DNA of 64,000 nt from an uncultured Alistipes sp. (GTDB taxonomy: Bacteria > Bacteroidota > Bacteroidia > Bacteroidales > Rikenellaceae), in contig CALUIK010000003.1 of the NCBI GenBank assembly GCA_944320685.1, forward strand, positions 124,001 to 188,000, in the 5' to 3' direction. Below the pieces are notes generated by a model. The model ran no database searches, was not told where the DNA came from, and was given only the letters and a program-made list of their open reading frames with translations. How positions within the stretch are numbered: position 1 is the stretch's first letter; each line of letters begins with the position of its first letter. The position numbers and the translations under genes are program-made. Shown here one piece after another: positions 15,198-24,376 of the stretch.

Positions 15198-15929
15198 ATG
15201 GCTGAAAAAAGCGTATTCCGTTACAAGGTGGATCCCCGATACGTCGATTTTACGCAGCGGGTGTCGGTGTCATCGTTGTGCGACATGATACTCAATGCTG
15301 CGGGGGAGGATGCATATAATCTTGGATTCGGCATAGATGTGTTGGGAGAAAGGAATCTGGCGTGGGTCCTGTCGCGTATGTGTGTCGAGGCCGATGCGTT
15401 GCCCGCAGAGTACGACGAGTTTACGCTGCATACGTGGATCAGCGATTTCAACCGGCTGGCGTCGACGCGAAACTTTACGCTGACCGACGGCGGCGGCCGC
15501 ATCTTCTGCCGTGCCGTGTCGCAGTGGTGCATGATAGACTTCACGGCCCGCACTCCGGCCGATATGAACACGATAGCGGGTATGCACGAAGGTGTTATAG
15601 TCGACGCTCCGTCGCCGTGCGAGCGGCCGCGGCGCATACGTCCCGTCAACGGGGCGGTGGCGGCCGAACACCGGGTGGCATACAGCGACATAGACTTCAA
15701 CCGCCACATGAACACCATGCGTTACATAGATCTCATGTGCGATGCCATGCCCATCGAGGCGCTGGAGCGTATGCAGGCAATGAGGCTCGATCTAAATTTC
15801 ATGCGTGAGGCGCGTTACGGCGATGTGCTGACGCTCTGTATGGAGGGTGACGGCGCGGGTCGTATGTTCGAGTACCGCAATGCTGCGGGCGAGGCCCTGT
15901 GCCGTTGCGCGTTCGAGATCCGCGGGTAG
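15198..15929 (+). CDS. Acyl-ACP thioesterase (FatA/FatB-like, double hotdog)
   Basis: A 243-residue cytoplasmic enzyme that releases fatty acids from acyl-carrier protein. It has two hotdog halves: residues 1-120 with a WVLSRM segment, and 145-240 with the SDIDFNRHMNTMRYIDLMCD motif, where Asn/His lie at the active site. The length matches bacterial members of the family. The upstream frame is open but a promoter lies immediately before this ATG. Confidence 0.85.
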   Translation: MAEKSVFRYKVDPRYVDFTQRVSVSSLCDMILNAAGEDAYNLGFGIDVLGERNLAWVLSRMCVEADALPAEYDEFTLHTWISDFNRLASTRNFTLTDGGGRIFCRAVSQWCMIDFTARTPADMNTIAGMHEGVIVDAPSPCERPRRIRPVNGAVAAEHRVAYSDIDFNRHMNTMRYIDLMCDAMPIEALERMQAMRLDLNFMREARYGDVLTLCMEGDGAGRMFEYRNAAGEALCRCAFEIRG

Positions 15930-15951
15930 CGGTCTTGTGCAAACAGCCTTG

Positions 15952-15991
15952 TTTGGAACGCATTTTGCGACGGTGCGTTCCAAATTTTTTT
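15952..15991 (+). terminator. Rho-independent terminator abutting the ferritin start codon
   Basis: Perfect 11-bp stem TTTGGAACGCA / TGCGTTCCAAA (15952-15962 and 15974-15984) followed by seven T (15985-15991). It ends the thioesterase transcript. The T-tract finishes four bases before the ATG of the ferritin-like gene, leaving no room for a conventional leader. Confidence 0.85.
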
Positions 15992-15995
15992 GTCT

Positions 15996-16499
15996 ATGGA
16001 TCAACCGGAAAACAAGTATGCCGCGAGTGTCGCGCTGTTGAACGACGCCCTGCGCAAGGAGATTGCAACGTCGTTGCAATACATGTATTTTCATGTACGT
16101 CTGGAGGATGCCGGATATCAGTATCTGGCGCAATCCATGTTCCGTATTTCGATTGCCGAGATGCATCATGCAGAGCATATTGCCGGGCGCATCCTCTTTC
16201 TCGGCGGCGACGCCGACATGAATCCGTACGAACCTGCGCGGCAGATCACCGACGTGGAGGAGATGCTGAAATTCGCCTCTGCGGTCGAGGCATCCACCGT
16301 CGACAGCTACAATGCCGCAGCACGTGCGGCGGCGGAGGCGGGGGACAGCGTGACCTCACGCATGTTTCAGGATATGGCGGCCGATGAGGAACGCCATCTC
16401 GACGACTTCCGTACCGAGGAGAAGAACCTGCATGAGTACGGTGATCTGTACCTTACGATGCAGGCTGTTGGCCGCAGCAGGGAACGGTCGGAAGGGTAG
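15996..16499 (+). CDS. Ferritin-like/bacterioferritin-family diiron protein
   Basis: A 167-residue four-helix-bundle protein with diiron ligand motifs in each helix pair: KEIATSLQYMYFH (Glu), EMHHAEH (Glu...His), VEASTVDSY (Glu) and DEERHLDDF (Glu...His). It probably stores or oxidises iron in the cytoplasm. It lacks an obvious haem Met. ATG 15996 is chosen because the family's N-terminus fits and a T-tract lies directly before it. No promoter of the standard type is visible, so expression may use an unusual leaderless start or read-through. Confidence 0.85.
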   Translation: MDQPENKYAASVALLNDALRKEIATSLQYMYFHVRLEDAGYQYLAQSMFRISIAEMHHAEHIAGRILFLGGDADMNPYEPARQITDVEEMLKFASAVEASTVDSYNAAARAAAEAGDSVTSRMFQDMAADEERHLDDFRTEEKNLHEYGDLYLTMQAVGRSRERSEG

Positions 16500-16641
16500 T
16501 GGGCGACATTTGTGCCGTCCCTGCCGGCAGGACGGCACATGCCGGAACGGGGAACGGATGTCTCCGCCTTCGGCCGTTGTTTATGTCGGGAGCGGCAGGC
16601 GGCATGTTGCCGCTTCCCTTGTTTTGCAGCCGGTGTTTGCG

Positions 16642-16649
16642 TATCTTTG
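16642..16649 (+). promoter_or_regulatory. -7 box of the glycosyltransferase gene
   Basis: TATCTTTG with TTG about 20 bases upstream (16619-16621). The leader is about 17 bases. Confidence 0.7.
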
Positions 16650-16672
16650 CCGATGATCAAAAATCGAGATGG

Positions 16673-17800
16673 ATGAAAATACGCCTTTTGGGTCCCGCGC
16701 ACCCGTATCGCGGCGGTATAGCGATGATCATGGAGATCATGGCGCGAGAGTTCTCGCGTCGCGGCCATGATGTGGGCATCCTTACCTTTACCGTGCAGTA
16801 CCCCGGGTTTCTCTTCCCGGGAAAGAGCCAGTATGTCTCTGCGCCCGCACCTGCCGATGTGGCTATAGAACGTGCGGTGAGCACGGTCGACCCGCTGAAT
16901 TGGATAAGGGTCGGGCGGCGTCTTCGCCGCGAGCGGCCGGACATGGTCCTGATGAAATATTGGACGCCGTTCATGGCGCCGTGTTTCGGGTCGATAGCAC
17001 GCATGGCCCGCGGCAACGGAATGACGAAGGTGATATGCCAGATCGACAACGTAGAGCCCCATGAGCATCATATGACCGATCGGATTTTCAACCGTTGGTA
17101 TTTGCGCGCGGTGGACGGCTTTGTCTATATGTCGGAGCAGGTGCACGGCGAACTTGCGGCATATACATCGGCACCGATGCTCTATTCGCCGCATCCCATG
17201 TTCGAGAACTTCGGCAGCCGTGTCGACCGCACCGAGGCCTGCCGCCGTATCGGGGTAGACCCGACGTTCGAATATACCCTCTTTTTTGGTCTCATACGCG
17301 ACTACAAGGGGCTCGATATGCTGCTTAGGGCGTGGAGCCGCTGGCGTCCCGCAAGACGCAAACTGATCGTAGCGGGCGAATTCTACGCTTCGCGCGACAA
17401 GTATCTCGACATCATCTCGCGCGAGGGCCTTGCATCGGATGTGGTGCTGCGCGACAGGTTCATTCCCGACGACGAGGTGCGTTACTATTTTTCTGCGGCC
17501 GACGCCCTTGTGCTGCCATACCGTACGGCGACGCAGAGCGGTGTGACACAGATAGCATACAACTTCTCGGTGCCTATGATCGTGACCGATGTCGGCGGGC
17601 TTCCCGAGATCGTGCGCGACGGCCGTGCGGGAGTGGTGTGCCCGCCGACCGAAGATGGGATAGGGGAGGCGTTGCGCCGCATGTACGAGCAGGGTATGTT
17701 GGCGGTGGTACGTCAGAACATCACGGCCGAGCGGGAACGGTTCTCGTGGAGCGCCATGTGCGACAGGATCGAGCAGGTATATGCCATGACGGAACGGTAA
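16673..17800 (+). CDS. Family 4-type (GT-B) glycosyltransferase
   Basis: A 375-residue two-domain enzyme. The N-terminal GPAHPYRGGIA loop binds the acceptor side. The C-terminal Rossmann domain shows FFGLIRDYKGLDMLLRA, FIPDDEVRYYFSAADALVLPYRTATQSGV (nucleotide-sugar-binding loop) and GGLPEIVRDG. Such enzymes add sugars to envelope polysaccharides. Donor and acceptor are unknown. It is monocistronic and converges with the MFS transporter gene. Frame is open upstream, but the promoter and domain start favour this ATG. Confidence 0.86.
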   Translation: MKIRLLGPAHPYRGGIAMIMEIMAREFSRRGHDVGILTFTVQYPGFLFPGKSQYVSAPAPADVAIERAVSTVDPLNWIRVGRRLRRERPDMVLMKYWTPFMAPCFGSIARMARGNGMTKVICQIDNVEPHEHHMTDRIFNRWYLRAVDGFVYMSEQVHGELAAYTSAPMLYSPHPMFENFGSRVDRTEACRRIGVDPTFEYTLFFGLIRDYKGLDMLLRAWSRWRPARRKLIVAGEFYASRDKYLDIISREGLASDVVLRDRFIPDDEVRYYFSAADALVLPYRTATQSGVTQIAYNFSVPMIVTDVGGLPEIVRDGRAGVVCPPTEDGIGEALRRMYEQGMLAVVRQNITAERERFSWSAMCDRIEQVYAMTER

Positions 17801-17815
17801 CCGCTTGAAACGAGA

Positions 17816-17854
17816 CGCGGAGGCAGCAGTACGTAAAAGACTGCTGCCTCCGCG
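17816..17854. terminator. Bidirectional terminator between glycosyltransferase and MFS genes
   Basis: Perfect 15-bp stem (CGCGGAGGCAGCAGT and its complement) around a 9-nt loop, centred between two convergent genes. Confidence 0.8.
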
Positions 17855-17871
17855 CTTTGGAAAGCCGTGCG

Positions 17872-19224
17872 CTATTTGCGGATGTTAGGCTCCTCGAGCC
17901 GGTAGCCGTATTTGCGGTCTGCGGCCTTGAGCAGGAACGCCACGATGAGTGAGAGCGTTGCGATGAGCGTGAATGTTATCTCCGGCAAGGTGTAGTCGTA
18001 GGTATTGGCCGTACCGGCGGTACCTGTGACGCAGAATGTGTCGAGTATCCATCCGATAAGGTTGGGAATTCCCCACAGGCCGATGTTCTGTATGAAGAAT
18101 ATCAGGGCGTAGGCCGTTCCGAGCTGGTGCTGCGGGAAGATTTTGGCTACGGCGGGCCACATTGCCGACGGCACGAGCGAGAAGGCTATGCCGAGGATCA
18201 CCATGAGGATTATGGCCACGAACGGCGCGTTGATGAACGGCAGGGCGTACATCGCATGTACGAATATCAGCATCGCGGCACCGAGGGCCATGATCGAGGC
18301 GCTGCGGCCGCGCTTGTCGATGTAACCGCCGAATATGGGTGTGAGGAATAGCGCCCCGATGGCTGGCATGCCGGCGATGGTACCCGTAAGCTGCTCGTTG
18401 ATGCCGTACTTGCTCATGAGAAACTCCGAGGCGAACTTCTGGAAGGGGAAGACGCATGAGTAGAAGAGTACGCAGAGCAGGGCTATGAGCCAGAAGCCGC
18501 GGTTGGTGAATATGCTGCCTACGTCCTTGAACGAGAATTTCTCGTCGTCACTGTCGTCGGCATGCTCAATCTGGCTGTCTAGTTTGCGGTCCATGACCGA
18601 GAATACGAAGAATGCCACCAGACCTCCCAGAAGCAGGCATAGACCCAGCAGTACTGGAGCCGTGAGGCCGAACGAACGGGCGAGGGGTATGGCCACCGAG
18701 TATGCCGCCTGCGACCCGATGCGCGCAAGGGCGACCTGTACGCCCATCGCCGTTGCGACCTCCTTGCCGCGGAACCATTTGGCGATAATTTTGGTTACTG
18801 TGATGCCGGCCACCTCGGCGCCCACGCCGAAGATGGCATATCCGGCCGAGGCGACCATCACGCCAGACTTGTAGCCGAGTATCGTGCCCGTATTCGAGGC
18901 CATGGCCGTCATGGCGTAATATTCGAGGGCGGTACCTGCCACCATGAGTATTGCTGCGAGTTTACCCGTAAAGCGGGCACCGAAGCGGTCGAGGATGAAT
19001 CCTCCCCATATGAGCATCAGCAGGAATACGTTGAGGAAGCTGTATGCTCCCGTGAAGAAGCCGAATTCTCGGCTTGTCCAGCCTAAGTCGCTCTCGAGTA
19101 TGCTCTTCAATGGCGCTACGACGTCGTTTACGAAGTAGGCGGCCATCATCGTGAATGCCACGACACCGAGCGCCGTCCATCGCATGGCGGCCGAGTCGTT
19201 GAGTCTCTTGTAGGTTTGTGTCAT
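17872..19224 (-). CDS. Major facilitator superfamily transporter
   Basis: A 450-residue inner-membrane permease with twelve predicted helices and a charged central loop (about residues 210-235, DSDDEK). The conserved MFS loop after helix 2 reads GGFILDRFGARFTGK. It resembles the organic-anion/nitrate-nitrite-type MFS group, but the substrate cannot be read from sequence. It lies last in a minus-strand run with era and a TPR protein (gap of 69 bases, no separate promoter seen), so it is probably co-transcribed. Confidence 0.85.
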   Translation of the reverse strand: MTQTYKRLNDSAAMRWTALGVVAFTMMAAYFVNDVVAPLKSILESDLGWTSREFGFFTGAYSFLNVFLLMLIWGGFILDRFGARFTGKLAAILMVAGTALEYYAMTAMASNTGTILGYKSGVMVASAGYAIFGVGAEVAGITVTKIIAKWFRGKEVATAMGVQVALARIGSQAAYSVAIPLARSFGLTAPVLLGLCLLLGGLVAFFVFSVMDRKLDSQIEHADDSDDEKFSFKDVGSIFTNRGFWLIALLCVLFYSCVFPFQKFASEFLMSKYGINEQLTGTIAGMPAIGALFLTPIFGGYIDKRGRSASIMALGAAMLIFVHAMYALPFINAPFVAIILMVILGIAFSLVPSAMWPAVAKIFPQHQLGTAYALIFFIQNIGLWGIPNLIGWILDTFCVTGTAGTANTYDYTLPEITFTLIATLSLIVAFLLKAADRKYGYRLEEPNIRK

Positions 19225-19293
19225 TATCGTTTGTGCTTGCAGTTTGTCCGTCCGGTATCTTCATTTCCGCCATTCGGCGGCATGCGTGTCCCG

Positions 19294-21300
19294 CTATTGG
19301 TCTATCGTGTCCGCGGTGTAGTATTTGAGGGCCTCGTAGGCGTTCTCAATGCCCAGTTCTCCCGCCTTCGACAGGTCGAGGCACCCCTTGCGCGTATCTT
19401 TCATGAATATCTGCACCAGACCGCGGTTGTAGTACGCCTCGCCGAAGTCGGGGTTGAGCTCTATTGCCTTCGTATAGTCGTCATAGGCGTCGGGCAGGCG
19501 GCCCGACAGGGCGTGCAGGTTGGCACGGTTGTAATAGCTGTATGCGAAGTTGGGATAAAGCTTTATGGCTTTGTTTATATCCTCCATGGCGTCGTTGTAG
19601 TCGTAGGTGCGCGAGCCCGAGTTACGCAGGCGGTTTGCCGGATCGGAGTCGATCGAGATGCGTTGGTAGGAGTTGTCGATCGACGAGATGAAATCAATCA
19701 TTTCGGCGCGCGTGGTCGAACGGTTTATGTATAGGAACGGGTTGGACGGGTTGGCGGCAATGGCCGACGAGAGTGTGTTGACGGCATTCGTGTACTGCTT
19801 TATGAGCGATTGCGTGACGCCGCGCTGGAAGAGCAGTACCCACGACGGGTCGGTCGTACGCATGCTGTCAAGCAGTGCGCGGTCCATCATTACGAGCGAG
19901 TCGGCTGCGATGTCGCTGTCGTCGCGCGAGATGACCAGCAGCTGATTGCCCACCTCTTGCTTGAAGTCCTCGGCCCGCTGTGCATAGTACAGCCTGTCAC
20001 GCGCGGTGATGGCCGAGTCGGGATACATGAGCGTGAACTTGAATAGCTGTATGAGTTTCGGGCCGGCATCTGTATTGTTCATGGCCGTGGCCTCGAACGA
20101 GTTGTCTCCCGCCATTTTGGCGTCGAACGAGAGCAGCTTGTCGAACTTCTGCGTGGTGTCGGCATAGATCGAATAGGTAGAATCGCTCAGGCGCGAGCGG
20201 TATTCCGCTATCTTGCGCTCGGCGATGTCGCGGTCGCTGCGCGCACCTGCGGGGTCGTTCAGCAGGAATTTCAGGTAGCTGCGGTTGAGATAGGCGTTGG
20301 CAAAATCGGGATATAGCGATATGGCCTTGGTGTAGTCCTCGACGGCGGCGTTGATCTCTCCCACATGCGTATACAGGTTGGCGCGGTTGAAATATACCAG
20401 CACGTTGTTTGGTGAGTACTCCGCCACGCGGTCGTAATCCTGCAGTGCGTTGTTGTAGTCGCCGATCTGCGAGCGTATGATGGCACGGTTGAAATAAGCC
20501 ATCGAGTTGGTAGAATCAAGAGCGATGACGCTGTTCAGGTCGTTCAGCGCCAGCATGGGACGCTGTGTGTCGGAGTAGACAACGGCGCGGTTGAACAGCG
20601 CCGGTATGTATGCCGAATCGCACTTTATGGCCGTGTCGAAGTCCTGCTCGGCCTCGGCGTAACGTTTCTGCTGCATGTAGAGCGTACCGCGGCGGTTGTA
20701 ACCGTTGGGGTCCTCGCGGTTGGTGCGGATGCCCGCCTCGAAGTCCTCGTAGGCCTTCAGGGTATCCTTCAGATAGAGGTAGCACATGCCGCGGTTGATG
20801 TATGCGTCGGCGACCTTCTTCTCTTGGCGTATGAACATATCGAAGTCGGAGATTGCCTCCTCGAACTGTTGGTTGAGCAGACGTGTCACGCCGCGGCTGT
20901 AATAGGGTCCGGGCAGGTCGGGGCGCAGCTCGATGGCTTCGTGGAAGTCCTGCAGGGCATCGTCGTAGTTGCCCAGACGCGAGCGTGTGATGGCTCGGTA
21001 GGTATAGGCGTTGGTGAAGACGGGGTTCTTCTCTATGGCTATCGAGAAGTCGGCGTCGGCTCCAAGCAGGTCGTCGAGGTTGTATTTCGCAATGCCGCGC
21101 AGAAAGTAGCCTTCATAGGCATCCTCGTCGAAACGCAATAGCACGTTGAGAGTGTTTATCGCGTCCTGATAGTTGTCCTCCATCATGAAACGGCGTCCCA
21201 TGTAGAAGAAATACTCCTTGTTGTATTGCGTGCTGGCGCTCCATGCCGCGAACAGCACTGCGATGGTTATGACGGTTTTTCTTATCGCGCGTAATCGCAT
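19294..21300 (-). CDS. Tetratricopeptide-repeat protein with N-terminal signal/anchor
   Basis: A 668-residue protein starting with a hydrophobic signal or anchor (residues 8-22). More than ten TPR units follow in two blocks (about residues 30-370 and 480-655), each with the A-Y-x-N-R / A-x-x-D-F/Y-x-x-A-I pattern. A less regular linker lies at about 370-480. It is likely a periplasmic scaffold for protein assembly. The partner is unknown. It lies between era (84 bases upstream) and an MFS gene in one probable operon. Confidence 0.85.
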   Translation of the reverse strand: MRLRAIRKTVITIAVLFAAWSASTQYNKEYFFYMGRRFMMEDNYQDAINTLNVLLRFDEDAYEGYFLRGIAKYNLDDLLGADADFSIAIEKNPVFTNAYTYRAITRSRLGNYDDALQDFHEAIELRPDLPGPYYSRGVTRLLNQQFEEAISDFDMFIRQEKKVADAYINRGMCYLYLKDTLKAYEDFEAGIRTNREDPNGYNRRGTLYMQQKRYAEAEQDFDTAIKCDSAYIPALFNRAVVYSDTQRPMLALNDLNSVIALDSTNSMAYFNRAIIRSQIGDYNNALQDYDRVAEYSPNNVLVYFNRANLYTHVGEINAAVEDYTKAISLYPDFANAYLNRSYLKFLLNDPAGARSDRDIAERKIAEYRSRLSDSTYSIYADTTQKFDKLLSFDAKMAGDNSFEATAMNNTDAGPKLIQLFKFTLMYPDSAITARDRLYYAQRAEDFKQEVGNQLLVISRDDSDIAADSLVMMDRALLDSMRTTDPSWVLLFQRGVTQSLIKQYTNAVNTLSSAIAANPSNPFLYINRSTTRAEMIDFISSIDNSYQRISIDSDPANRLRNSGSRTYDYNDAMEDINKAIKLYPNFAYSYYNRANLHALSGRLPDAYDDYTKAIELNPDFGEAYYNRGLVQIFMKDTRKGCLDLSKAGELGIENAYEALKYYTADTIDQ

Positions 21301-21384
21301 CTCAAGTTTGGCTCTCTGTTATTTTCCCAGTCTGTTATAAAACGTAGCGGCGGGTTACATTATTTTGTCGTTTGCCGGCATGGA

Positions 21385-22266
21385 TTATTGCGGGTCGTAT
21401 CCGAAGCGTTGGAGTTGCCGTTCGTTGTCGCGCCATCCCTCCTGCACCTTCACGAAGAGCTGCAGGAAGACCTTTTTCCCGAGGAAACGCTCCAGATCCT
21501 CGCGTGCGGCCCGCCCCACGCGCTTGAGCTTTTCGCCCTTGTGCCCTATGACAATGCCTTTCTGGGAGTTGCGGGCGACGTATATCGTGGCCGAGATGCG
21601 GTCGATGGCGGGTTCCTCCTTGTATGTGTCGATCTCGATCTGGCAACAGTAGGGTATCTCCTTGTCATAGTTGAGCATGATCTTCTCGCGTATGATCTCC
21701 GAGGCGAAGAACCGCATGGGGCGGTCGGTGAGCGTATCTTTCGGATAGAAGGGCTCGCCTTCGGGCAGGCGCCGCAATACGGCTTCGAGCAACCCCTTCA
21801 TGTTGAACCGCTCCTTGGCCGACACGGGGACGATTTCGGCGTCGGGCATCTTCGCATGCCAGCGGTCGACGATAGCCTCCAGAGCCTCCGGCGTCGTGAG
21901 GTCGATTTTGTTTATCACCACCACGGCGGGTATTCCGCTGCGGACGATGCGCCCGACGATTTCATCCGAGCGGTCGCTCTGCTCGACGGTGTCGGTGACG
22001 TAGAGTATTACGTCGGCGTCGTCGACGGCACCGCGCACGAAACTCATCATCGTTTCTTGTAGCTTGTATGCCGGCTTGAGTATTCCGGGCGTATCGGAAT
22101 ATACTATCTGGAAATCATCGCCGTCGACAATGCCCATAATGCGGTGGCGGGTGGTCTGAGCCTTCGAGGTGATGATCGAGAGGCGTTCGCCCACGAGGGC
22201 GTTCATGAGTGTCGACTTGCCGACATTGGGATTGCCTATGATGTTTACGAATCCTGAACGGTGCAT
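21385..22266 (-). CDS. era: GTPase Era
   Basis: A 293-residue protein with a GTPase domain (GNPNVGKSTLMNAL G1, DTPGIL G3, NKID G4) and a C-terminal KH RNA-binding domain (GHKGEKLKRVG around residue 245). Era binds the 3' end of 16S rRNA and is needed for 30S ribosome maturation. It has its own promoter about 27 bases upstream and leads the era-TPR-MFS run. Confidence 0.96.
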   Translation of the reverse strand: MHRSGFVNIIGNPNVGKSTLMNALVGERLSIITSKAQTTRHRIMGIVDGDDFQIVYSDTPGILKPAYKLQETMMSFVRGAVDDADVILYVTDTVEQSDRSDEIVGRIVRSGIPAVVVINKIDLTTPEALEAIVDRWHAKMPDAEIVPVSAKERFNMKGLLEAVLRRLPEGEPFYPKDTLTDRPMRFFASEIIREKIMLNYDKEIPYCCQIEIDTYKEEPAIDRISATIYVARNSQKGIVIGHKGEKLKRVGRAAREDLERFLGKKVFLQLFVKVQEGWRDNERQLQRFGYDPQ

Positions 22267-22292
22267 CCTTTCTCCGGATTATATAATTCCCG

Positions 22293-22332
22293 CAAATGTA
22301 CTTATAAAAAATAACCCTTGCAAACGCAAGGG
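22293..22332 (-). promoter_or_regulatory. era promoter with an upstream hairpin/T-tract
   Basis: On the minus strand TACATTTG (22293-22300) is the -7 box. Directly upstream, CCCTTGC-GTTT-GCAAGGG (22315-22332) followed by TTATTTTTT has the form of an intrinsic terminator and occupies the -33 region. It may insulate era from upstream transcription. Confidence 0.6.
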
Positions 22333-22676
22333 CCATATATTATGGCGTTCCCCATATTTGCGGACATTTGTTTCGCACCCGCATGCGGTTCGTATGGCAA
22401 AGAGGCCTCCGGCAGCCTGCCGTACGACGAAAGGAGTGTCGCGATGCATGCGGCGCCGGAGATTGCGGCGGCAAGGACAATGGTTTCATAACAACGGAAA
22501 TTAGGCATGCTTTGCCTGCTCCTAACATCTGCGTGATAGATTCATTGCTGTTGGCTATGATACTTGTTCGTTTGCGATGCAAGTTTTCCCTTGTGCCGTA
22601 TAAGATGTGTTTTGTTTGGAAAGTGGCGGAGGCTTGTTTTGCCCTGCACGATGTTTCTGCGGCGTATATTTGATGA
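22333..22676. other. Gene-free stretch with a hairpin and an orphan promoter
   Basis: No coding frame is convincing. The stretch holds an imperfect hairpin (22388-22428: GTTCGTATGGCA against TGCCGTACGAC), a shorter TTAGGCA...CCTAA dyad near 22503, and a plus-strand TATATTTG (22665-22672) that points straight into the ffh terminator hairpin. It is not recognisable as RNase P RNA, tmRNA or 6S RNA. A small RNA is possible but unproven. Confidence 0.35.
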
Positions 22677-22706
22677 AAAACCGCCTTCCCGATTAGGAAA
22701 GGCGGT
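22677..22706 (-). terminator. Rho-independent terminator of ffh
   Basis: On the minus strand ACCGCCTTTCC pairs with GGGAAGGCGGT and is followed by five T. It lies about 50 bases after the ffh stop. Confidence 0.8.
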
Positions 22707-22754
22707 GATATTTTGGCTGGGGATATTGAAAAATGCCGTTGGCGGGAATGTCTC

Positions 22755-24083
22755 TTAGCGGCGGAATCCGCGCGGCATCTTGGGCATCTTCATGTTGCCG
22801 CCGGCCACCATCTTCATCATCTTGCGCGTCTCCTCGAACTGCTTCATCAGGCGGTTGACGTCGGCCAGCGTGGTGCCGCTACCCTTGGCTATGCGTTCGC
22901 GGCGGCGGGCATTGATGATCTCGGGCTTCTCGCGCTCCTCGGGTGTCATCGACGAGATGATGGCCTCGGTCTGCTTGAAGGCGTCGTCGGGTATGTCGAC
23001 GTTCTTGAGCATCTTGCCCATACCAGGGATCATCGAGGCTATATCCTTCAGGTTGCCCATCTTCTTGATCTGGTTGATCTGGTCGATGAAGTCGTTGAAG
23101 TTGAACTGGTTTTTGACAATCTTCTTCTTAAGGCGCCGTGCCGCCTCCTCGTCGTACTGCTCCTGTGCGCGCTCCACGAGTGATACAACGTCTCCCATGC
23201 CGAGGATGCGGTCGGCCATACGCTCGGGGTGGAACACCTGCAAGGCATCCATCTTCTCGCCGCTCGAGATGAACTTCAGCGGCTTGTCCACGACCGAGCG
23301 TATCGAGATGGCGGCACCGCCGCGCGTATCACCGTCGAGTTTGGTGAGCACTACGCCGTCGAAATCGAGGCGGTCGTTGAACTCCTTGGCCGTGTTGACC
23401 GCATCTTGGCCCGTCATGGCATCGACCACGAAGAGAGTCTCGCTCGGCTTGACGGCACCCTTGATGGCGGTGATCTCCTGCATCATGGCCTCGTCGACGG
23501 CAAGTCGTCCCGCCGTATCGACTATCACGACGTTGTACGACTTGTCGCGGGCGTAACGTATGGCGTTCTGGGCTATCTGCACGGGGTTGGTGTTGCCATC
23601 CTCGGTATATACCTCCACACCGATCTGCTGTCCCAGCACCTTCAACTGGTCGATGGCGGCGGGGCGGTAGACGTCGCCCGCAACGAGCAGCACGTGACGG
23701 CCGCGCTTGTTCTTGAGCATCGATGCCAACTTGCCCGAGAAAGTGGTCTTACCCGAACCCTGAAGGCCGGCGATGAGAATAACGGCGGGCGTGCCCTCGA
23801 GTTTGATGTCCGTGGCCGTTCCTCCCATGAGCAGGGCCAGCTCGTCGCGCACGATCTTGGTCATCATCTGCCCGGGCTTGACGGCTGTCAGCACGTTCTG
23901 ACCCAAAGCCTTCTGCTTCACCTCGTCGGTGAAGGTCTTGGCAACCTTGTAGTTGACGTCGGCGTCGATCAGCGCGCGACGTATCTCCTTGAGCGTCTCG
24001 GCTATGTTGATCTCGGTAATGCGGCCCTCGCCCTTGAGGATCTTGAAGGAACGCTCTAATTTGTCGGTTAAGTTCTCGAACAT
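22755..24083 (-). CDS. ffh: Signal recognition particle protein Ffh
   Basis: A 442-residue GTPase that binds signal peptides of nascent membrane proteins together with the 4.5S RNA encoded at 5923-6024. It has an N-domain bundle (1-85) and a G-domain with GLQGSGKTTFSGKLA, DTAGRLAVDEAMMQE and TKLDGDTRGGAA. The Met-rich M-domain (about 325-442) ends in MKMPKMPRGFRR. The length is typical. It has a separate promoter about 170 bases upstream and a strong terminator. Confidence 0.97.
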   Translation of the reverse strand: MFENLTDKLERSFKILKGEGRITEINIAETLKEIRRALIDADVNYKVAKTFTDEVKQKALGQNVLTAVKPGQMMTKIVRDELALLMGGTATDIKLEGTPAVILIAGLQGSGKTTFSGKLASMLKNKRGRHVLLVAGDVYRPAAIDQLKVLGQQIGVEVYTEDGNTNPVQIAQNAIRYARDKSYNVVIVDTAGRLAVDEAMMQEITAIKGAVKPSETLFVVDAMTGQDAVNTAKEFNDRLDFDGVVLTKLDGDTRGGAAISIRSVVDKPLKFISSGEKMDALQVFHPERMADRILGMGDVVSLVERAQEQYDEEAARRLKKKIVKNQFNFNDFIDQINQIKKMGNLKDIASMIPGMGKMLKNVDIPDDAFKQTEAIISSMTPEEREKPEIINARRRERIAKGSGTTLADVNRLMKQFEETRKMMKMVAGGNMKMPKMPRGFRR

Positions 24084-24253
24084 CGTTGTTTCTTCGTGTA
24101 AATAACGTGTAAATCAATTCTCGGCGCGAACCCCATCAAGGCGTTGCACACTGTCGGTGACCGGCGGCCTTGCAAGGCTTGGTGTGCATTTGGCAATGCG
24201 CCTCTGTCACCTCTCTGCCACCTATCCGTAGCCCCTCGGCCGAAGATCGGATG

Positions 24254-24302
24254 CAAAGATACAAAAACTTCCGGATTAATCGGCGATAATGTGTTATCTT
24301 TG
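24254..24302. promoter_or_regulatory. Divergent promoters of ffh and the DUF4491 gene
   Basis: Minus-strand TATCTTTG (24254-24261) drives ffh with a leader of roughly 165 bases. Plus-strand TATCTTTG (24295-24302) drives the DUF4491 gene with a leader of about 68 bases. The ffh leader contains no gene. Its first part vaguely resembles a tRNA-Ser D-arm but does not fold as a tRNA. Confidence 0.65.
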
Positions 24303-24376
24303 TCGGGCTTGCGACACCGTGCGGCCGCCGCAGCCGCCGACGCATGTCGGGGCATCCATTTTGCAACGGAGAGAGT

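Noticed and set aside
16830-16860. GTCTCTGCGCCCG within the glycosyltransferase gene resembles the promoter-bearing repeat.
   Set aside because: Only the short core matches, it lacks the stem and the TATATTTG box, and it is inside coding sequence.
24100-24250. Part of the ffh leader (minus strand) looks like the start of a tRNA-Ser/Leu, with a GGTGGCAGAG-type D-arm and a TTGCCAA loop as in tRNA-Gly.
   Set aside because: The acceptor arms do not pair, the anticodon stem has a mismatch at its closing pair and no T-arm with GTTCGA in a proper stem follows, so no cloverleaf can be drawn.
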